Source of the DNA: an uncultured Lachnospiraceae bacterium
GTDB lineage: Bacteria; Bacillota; Clostridia; Lachnospirales; Lachnospiraceae
NCBI GenBank assembly: GCA_910577045.1
Contig: CAJTLB010000009.1
Span: forward strand, 1 to 64,000
Direction: 5' to 3'
DNA: 64,000 nt
A program made the translations under genes and the position numbers. Positions 60,301-64,000 of this stretch are shown here, in pieces (the first letter of the stretch is position 1; every line of letters starts with the position of its first letter). The notes beneath the pieces were generated by a model. That model had not been told where the DNA came from. It did not search any database and saw nothing but the letters and a program-made list of their open reading frames with translations.

Positions 60301-60546
60301 AGATTTCGCCCTCCTTTCTTTCGTCTGAAGGGCATTGATAACACCCTCCGAAAAAAAGAGGGGTAACCGCCTATTTTTGTCTAGATCATTCTCTTTGATA
60401 CCTTCCCCTTCTTTTGGTCTATGTCCATTTCTATATTCGTATAAAGGGCAATTTTTCACAGGACACAATCGAACTTCCTTCCATTGTCCATTACTACATT
60501 CTAAGCATTCCGCCCTAATTGCTTTTATTGGCGTTAATTTTGCCAT
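60208..60546 (-). CDS. Cysteine-rich mobile-element protein whose frame runs through the toxin
   Basis: A 112-codon frame. Residues about 1-52 (MAKLTPIKAIRAECLECSNG then EVRLCPVKNCPLYEYRNG) match small C-x2-C/C-x4-C proteins often found in phages and conjugative elements, probably zinc-binding. A charged linker follows (about 53-82), and the frame then continues without a stop into the 30-residue toxin. The strong internal ribosome site at the toxin ATG argues that two proteins are made, or that a stop was lost. No function is known. Confidence 0.5.
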   Translation of the reverse strand: MAKLTPIKAIRAECLECSNGQWKEVRLCPVKNCPLYEYRNGHRPKEGEGIKENDLDKNRRLPLFFSEGVINALQTKERRAKSMYVTYQELIQIGIFIVALVGLCYEIFKGRK

Positions 60547-60854
60547 ACCTCTGCTTCATGGTTCCAAGACAATATAACACTTGAATTTTCTTCTTTTAAG
60601 ACTTTTAAATTTATTTATAAACTAATAAAATTATTTTCTTATATTATATTTTCAGATATAATATCAATATAATGCACACTCTATCATATATTAATTACTC
60701 TTCTATTCTCTAAAGATTTTTCTTACTTTTTTGTAAATGTGCTATAATAGAAATATCAACATAAAAATTGAGTTCTTATAAAATAATGAAACATTATAAA
60801 TTTTAAATATAAGATATATAACCACATACAATAATGAAGAAAGGAAGTGAATCC
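60547..60854 (+). other. AT-rich intergenic DNA with the Uma2 promoter
   Basis: About 310 bp with very high AT. On the plus strand TATAAT at 60743-60748 has a TG extension (60740-60741), the likely -10 of the Uma2 gene, about 107 bp before its start. The -35 is poor. On the minus strand the start region of the cysteine-rich gene has a GAGG close to the ATG. I saw no gene here. Confidence 0.5.
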
Positions 60855-61412
60855 ATGTTAGCATTACAGCCAGAAACTATTAACCTAACACAGTATGAAG
60901 CTCTTCCAGAAGATATAAGGATAGAAGTCTTTGATGGAGTAATTTATAATATGGCCAGCCCATCACAAATTCACCAATCAATACTTTTAGAGCTTAGTAC
61001 ATTGCTCAATACTTATATCAAAAGAAAAAGAGGAGATTGTAAGGTTTTTCTCGCTCCATTTGATGTATTACTTTCTGACAATCCCCTTACAATCGTGCAA
61101 CCTGATATTATGATTGTCTGTGATAAAAACAAGTTAGATGAAAAACGTTGCAATGGTGCCCCTGACTTTATTATTGAAATTGTTTCTCCCAGCAATCCAT
61201 CAGATGACTATATCCGCAAACTCTACTACTACAAAAATACTGGCATTCGTGAATATTGGATTATAGATCTACGCCGCAAAACAGTAACTATCAACTATTT
61301 TGAGAAAAATTTGCTGAACATCCAATATTCCTTTGAATCCACAATCAAAGTTAATATTTATGACGATTTATATATTAATTTTTCTGATATTGCTAATTTA
61401 TTGAATATTTAA
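60855..61412 (+). CDS. Uma2-family endonuclease
   Basis: A 185-residue protein of the Uma2/DUF820 PD-(D/E)XK family. I start at ATG 60855 (MLALQPETINLTQYEAL), which has AAGGAAG ahead. The fold shows EVFDGVIYNMASPS and HQSILLELSTLL. The catalytic motif is VQPDIMIVCD followed by APDFIIEIVSPSN, giving the D and E-x-V positions. KLYYYKNTGIREYWIID closes the core. Uma2 proteins are common in Clostridia and cyanobacteria, and their targets are mostly unknown. It is isolated on the plus strand, next to a toxin-antitoxin module, in what may be a defence or mobile region. Confidence 0.9.
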   Translation: MLALQPETINLTQYEALPEDIRIEVFDGVIYNMASPSQIHQSILLELSTLLNTYIKRKRGDCKVFLAPFDVLLSDNPLTIVQPDIMIVCDKNKLDEKRCNGAPDFIIEIVSPSNPSDDYIRKLYYYKNTGIREYWIIDLRRKTVTINYFEKNLLNIQYSFESTIKVNIYDDLYINFSDIANLLNI

Positions 61413-61420
61413 AAAACAGT

Positions 61421-61447
61421 TGCCCACCTGTAAAATTTAGGTGGGCA
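61421..61447 (-). terminator. Terminator of the RlmD-type gene
   Basis: A 9-bp perfect stem (TGCCCACCT with AGGTGGGCA) closes a 9-base loop. On the minus strand it is followed by ACTG and six T (61416-61411). It lies 50 bp after the minus-strand gene, and also just after the convergent Uma2 gene, for which the T-run is weak. Confidence 0.8.
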
Positions 61448-61497
61448 AATTGGGAGCATCTCTCACTTTTTCTCTTTTTCAAACATTAAATATTCCA

Positions 61498-62853
61498 TTA
61501 TTTCCTAATTATTTGGCACACCACCTCCACCGCCACCGTCTGAGGAAACATGTCCACTGGCTGTACTATTTCTGTTTTATACCCCATCTCTTCCAATATG
61601 CCCAAATCCCTTGCCAATGTTGCAGAATCGCAAGAGACATATACAATCCGTTCTGGCTGCATCTTTACCATTGTATGAAGAAGTATTTCATCGCATCCTT
61701 TCCTTGGCGGGTCTACTACAATGACATCCACATGTTCTTTTGTAGTTTCATACCATGCTGGGACTACTTCTTCTGCTTTGCCTACAAAGAATTCCACATT
61801 TTCTATTCCATTCCTCTTTGCATTTTGTTTTGCATTTTCTATTGCTTCTGCTACAATTTCCACTCCATACACTTTTTTTGCTTTTTTCGCTAAAAAAAGA
61901 GAGATTGTGCCAATGCCGCAGTACATATCCCATACCACTTCTTTTCCAGAAAGCCCAGCAAATTCTAATGCCTTCTGGTATAATTTTTCTGTCTGTATTG
62001 GATTTACCTGGTAAAAAGACAAAGGCGAAATTTCAAATACTATTTCGCCAATCCTATCCTTAATTGCCCACTCTCCCCAAAGTTTCTTAATTTCCTTCCC
62101 CAGAATTACATTTGTCTTTTCTTTATTAATACTATACATAATACTTTTCATTCCCGGAATAACAGCAAGCCTTTCTGCCAATACCTCACCATATGGAAGC
62201 TTTACACCATTAATTATTATACATACCATAATTTCCCCTGTATGGTATCCCTTTCTTATTAACACATGACGGATTAAACCAGTATATGTTTTTTCGTTAT
62301 ATGGCTCTAAGCTATATTCCATCATAAAATTTTTTATTATTGTAAGGATCTCTTGATTTTCTTCTACCCCTATTAAACACTCCTTACATGCTATAATAGA
62401 ATGTGTCCTTCCTGCATAAAACCCAGTAATTAAATTTCCTTCTTTATCTTTTCCTACTGGGAATTGGGCCTTATTGCGGTAATGCCAAGGATCTTCCATA
62501 GCAATTATAGGCCTATATTCACAATCTTTCACTTTCCCAATACGTCCTAAATTATTCTTTACCTTATTTTCTTTAAAAATAAGCTGCTCTTTATAAGAAT
62601 AAGCCTGGAGCTGGCATCCGCCACACTGGCTTGCTATTTGGCAGCGTGGCTGTACCCTTTTTTCTGAGGGTATAACTAGCTCTACCAACTTCCCATAGCC
62701 ATAATTCTTCTTTGCTTTTATTATTTTTACCTTGGCAATATCCCCAATTACAGTATCTTTAATAAAGAGGGTATAGCCGTCAACCTTCCCTATACCCTCT
62801 CCATCTTGATTTATATCTGTAATTGCCACTGTTACTATATCATTTTTATTCAT
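61498..62853 (-). CDS. 23S rRNA (uracil-C5)-methyltransferase, RlmD/RlmCD type
   Basis: A 451-residue SAM-dependent methyltransferase of 23S rRNA uridines (RumA family). A TRAM domain spans residues about 1-58. The iron-sulfur cysteines are in RCQIASQCGGCQLQ and ACKEC. The methyltransferase core has WDMYCGIGTISLFLAKKA (SAM loop), VVDPPRKGC and the catalytic cysteine VSCDSATLARD. It could act on U1939 and/or U747; in Firmicutes a single RlmCD enzyme does both. An AGGTG box lies at the end of repeat copy C just ahead of the ATG. Confidence 0.93.
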   Translation of the reverse strand: MNKNDIVTVAITDINQDGEGIGKVDGYTLFIKDTVIGDIAKVKIIKAKKNYGYGKLVELVIPSEKRVQPRCQIASQCGGCQLQAYSYKEQLIFKENKVKNNLGRIGKVKDCEYRPIIAMEDPWHYRNKAQFPVGKDKEGNLITGFYAGRTHSIIACKECLIGVEENQEILTIIKNFMMEYSLEPYNEKTYTGLIRHVLIRKGYHTGEIMVCIIINGVKLPYGEVLAERLAVIPGMKSIMYSINKEKTNVILGKEIKKLWGEWAIKDRIGEIVFEISPLSFYQVNPIQTEKLYQKALEFAGLSGKEVVWDMYCGIGTISLFLAKKAKKVYGVEIVAEAIENAKQNAKRNGIENVEFFVGKAEEVVPAWYETTKEHVDVIVVDPPRKGCDEILLHTMVKMQPERIVYVSCDSATLARDLGILEEMGYKTEIVQPVDMFPQTVAVEVVCQIIRK

Positions 62854-62865
62854 ATTTTTTCACCT

Positions 62866-63022
62866 ATTTCAATCCACTCGCGGCAGTTAGGACAATTATA
62901 TGGACTGCCTTACGGCAGCAAAAGATACCGCTTTTGCTCTGCCCGCTGCTACTGTTATGGTTGTTTTTGGCAATTCCTTCCCCTCCCTAAGAGGAAAAGG
63001 AATCCTCACTGTTAATTATTAC
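62866..63022 (-). repeat. Dispersed about 160-bp element, copy C (diverged)
   Basis: It aligns along its whole length with copy B but is clearly more diverged, with a 6-base deletion after GTTAGGA. The end stem is kept: CAGTCCAT pairs with GTGGATTG using two G-T wobbles. In the central stem a T-A pair of copies A/B is replaced by C-G, although two other pairs are lost. It lies between yhaM (upstream) and the RlmD-type gene (downstream, same strand), in the same orientation as the other copies relative to the following gene. Confidence 0.75.
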
Positions 63023-63027
63023 AGTTG

Positions 63028-63981
63028 TTATTTTAAATAATCAGATGTTTTGCGCAAATTGGAATCTGCAAAGCGGTTAAACCCAAGCCAGCCTTCATTT
63101 CCATCTGCGTTTTCTAGGATTTCTTTCATCATTTCCAATTTATCATCTGCCACATCTGCAAAATTTAATGCCATTGCTTCTACCAATGCCGGCTTTTTTG
63201 GGGAACCAAATTCCAACTCACCATGATGTGCTAAAATACAATGTTTTAATTCACTTGCCATTTTAGGCGGAAAGCCTTCTATCTTTCTAATTCGCTCCCC
63301 AACCAATTCACATCCTATGGCAATATGGCCTAAAAGCTGCCCATCATCTGTATAGTCATTTTCTGGGAATGGGGATATTTCCCAGATTTTCCCTATATCA
63401 TGGAACATAGCGGCAGGTATTAATAAATCATACTGTAAAATCTTATAATGTTCTGTAAAAAAATTACAGATTCTAGTAACCCCTAGGGTATGTTCTAATA
63501 ATCCCCCAATAAACCCATGATGTACTGTTTTTGCTGCGGAATGTTTTTTAAACTTGCTAATAAATTCCTTATCCTCTACAAAAAAACTATCCACTAATTT
63601 TTTCATATAAGGGTTTTTAATTTTTGATACATATTTCATTAACTCTTGGTACATTTCTTCAATATCCCTGCTGCTTACTGGAAGATAATCCGCTGGATTA
63701 CATTCTTCCTGGGAAACTCTTCGAATACGCTTAATATTTAACTGTTTTGCACCATTAAATATAGTTACTTCACCTACCACACTTACATAATCCATTGCAT
63801 CAAATTCATCAATGCCCATCGAATTTGGCTCCCAAACTTTTGCATCTAAAGTACCTGTTTTATCCTGCAAAATTACATTGTCATAGGCTTTCCCATTTTT
63901 TGTCACTGCTGACTGTTTATATTTGCATAAATAAATATCTTGTACCCGTTCCCCTTCACTCATATCCTTAATATATCTCAT
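63028..63981 (-). CDS. yhaM: 3'-5' exoribonuclease YhaM
   Basis: A 317-residue exonuclease that shortens RNA (and DNA) from the 3' end. The N-terminal OB-fold spans residues about 10-95 (AYDNVILQDKTGTLDAKVWEP). The C-terminal HD phosphohydrolase has HHGFIGGLLEHTLGV, FHDIGKI (the HD pair) and ILAHHGELEFGSPK. All metal ligands are present. A GGAAGG box lies ahead of the ATG at 63981, and the gene is complete. Its stop is directly followed by repeat copy C. Confidence 0.95.
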   Translation of the reverse strand: MRYIKDMSEGERVQDIYLCKYKQSAVTKNGKAYDNVILQDKTGTLDAKVWEPNSMGIDEFDAMDYVSVVGEVTIFNGAKQLNIKRIRRVSQEECNPADYLPVSSRDIEEMYQELMKYVSKIKNPYMKKLVDSFFVEDKEFISKFKKHSAAKTVHHGFIGGLLEHTLGVTRICNFFTEHYKILQYDLLIPAAMFHDIGKIWEISPFPENDYTDDGQLLGHIAIGCELVGERIRKIEGFPPKMASELKHCILAHHGELEFGSPKKPALVEAMALNFADVADDKLEMMKEILENADGNEGWLGFNRFADSNLRKTSDYLK

Positions 63982-64000
63982 ATTTCTTCCTTCCTGCCCT

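Overview
The window looks like a chromosomal segment of a low-GC, Gram-positive anaerobe of the class Clostridia, most likely the family Lachnospiraceae. The evidence is AT-rich DNA, AGGAGG ribosome sites, the rpsL-rpsG-fusA-tuf order, a meso-diaminopimelate-type murE/dapF pair, a LexA-type SOS box of the CGAAC-N4-GTTCG kind, a GHKL/LytTR-style regulatory circuit and many families typical of gut Clostridia. No rRNA, tRNA, CRISPR array or intact insertion sequence was seen.

Layout. 1-1031 is the end of a cysteine-rich hypothetical gene cut by the window edge. 1137-10926 is a minus-strand block of translation genes (rpsL, rpsG, fusA, tuf, with their own sigma-A promoters) behind the excision-repair pair uvrB-uvrA, which has an SOS box upstream. 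11116-17014 holds a PII-like protein coupled to a cation/proton antiporter, then the cell-division/wall block ftsE-ftsX-M23 peptidase-S41 peptidase. 17155-20691 holds a PucR-type regulator, a sugar-importer ATPase and a YitT membrane protein, with a candidate structured RNA between the first two. 21221-29770 is a long run of minus-strand housekeeping genes: ridA, cvfB-like, acyl-ACP thioesterase, DUF402, dCMP deaminase, upp, rpiB, a degenerate YwlE-like phosphatase, a Sua5-type gene, uvrC and add.

From 29858 the window is more accessory: an FtsH protease fused in frame to a GH43 glycosidase, a NADAR gene, a broken GH28 gene, a lipoprotein plus two ABC exporters, and a large secreted cell-wall-binding protein. 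41760-43133 carries mobile-element scars (a decayed coding fragment, an Rpn-type nuclease, a tnpW remnant). 43166-46616 is metC-like/dapF/murE. 46747-49050 is an orphan GHKL kinase plus an XRE-type membrane protein. 49240-52504 is an Rrf2/IscR-cysK-nifS-nifU iron-sulfur and cysteine cluster with palindromic operators. 52750-59016 is one 2088-residue protein joining a SWIM zinc finger, a transglutaminase-like domain, an SF1 helicase and a nuclease domain, probably an anti-phage effector. It is followed by a YdbC protein, a mobile-element scar containing a type I toxin-antitoxin module, a Uma2 nuclease, an RlmD-type methyltransferase and yhaM.

The main unexplained signals are four. (1) A dispersed element of about 160 bp occurs three times (20825-20988, 32697-32864, 62866-63022), each time just upstream of a gene and in the same orientation to it, with partly conserved stems. 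(2) Two LytTR-type operators have identical spacing to their -10 boxes; they control the orphan kinase and the cell-wall-binding protein. (3) The FtsH-GH43 fusion. (4) The giant SWIM-transglutaminase-helicase-nuclease protein. All coordinates and alignments were worked out by eye.
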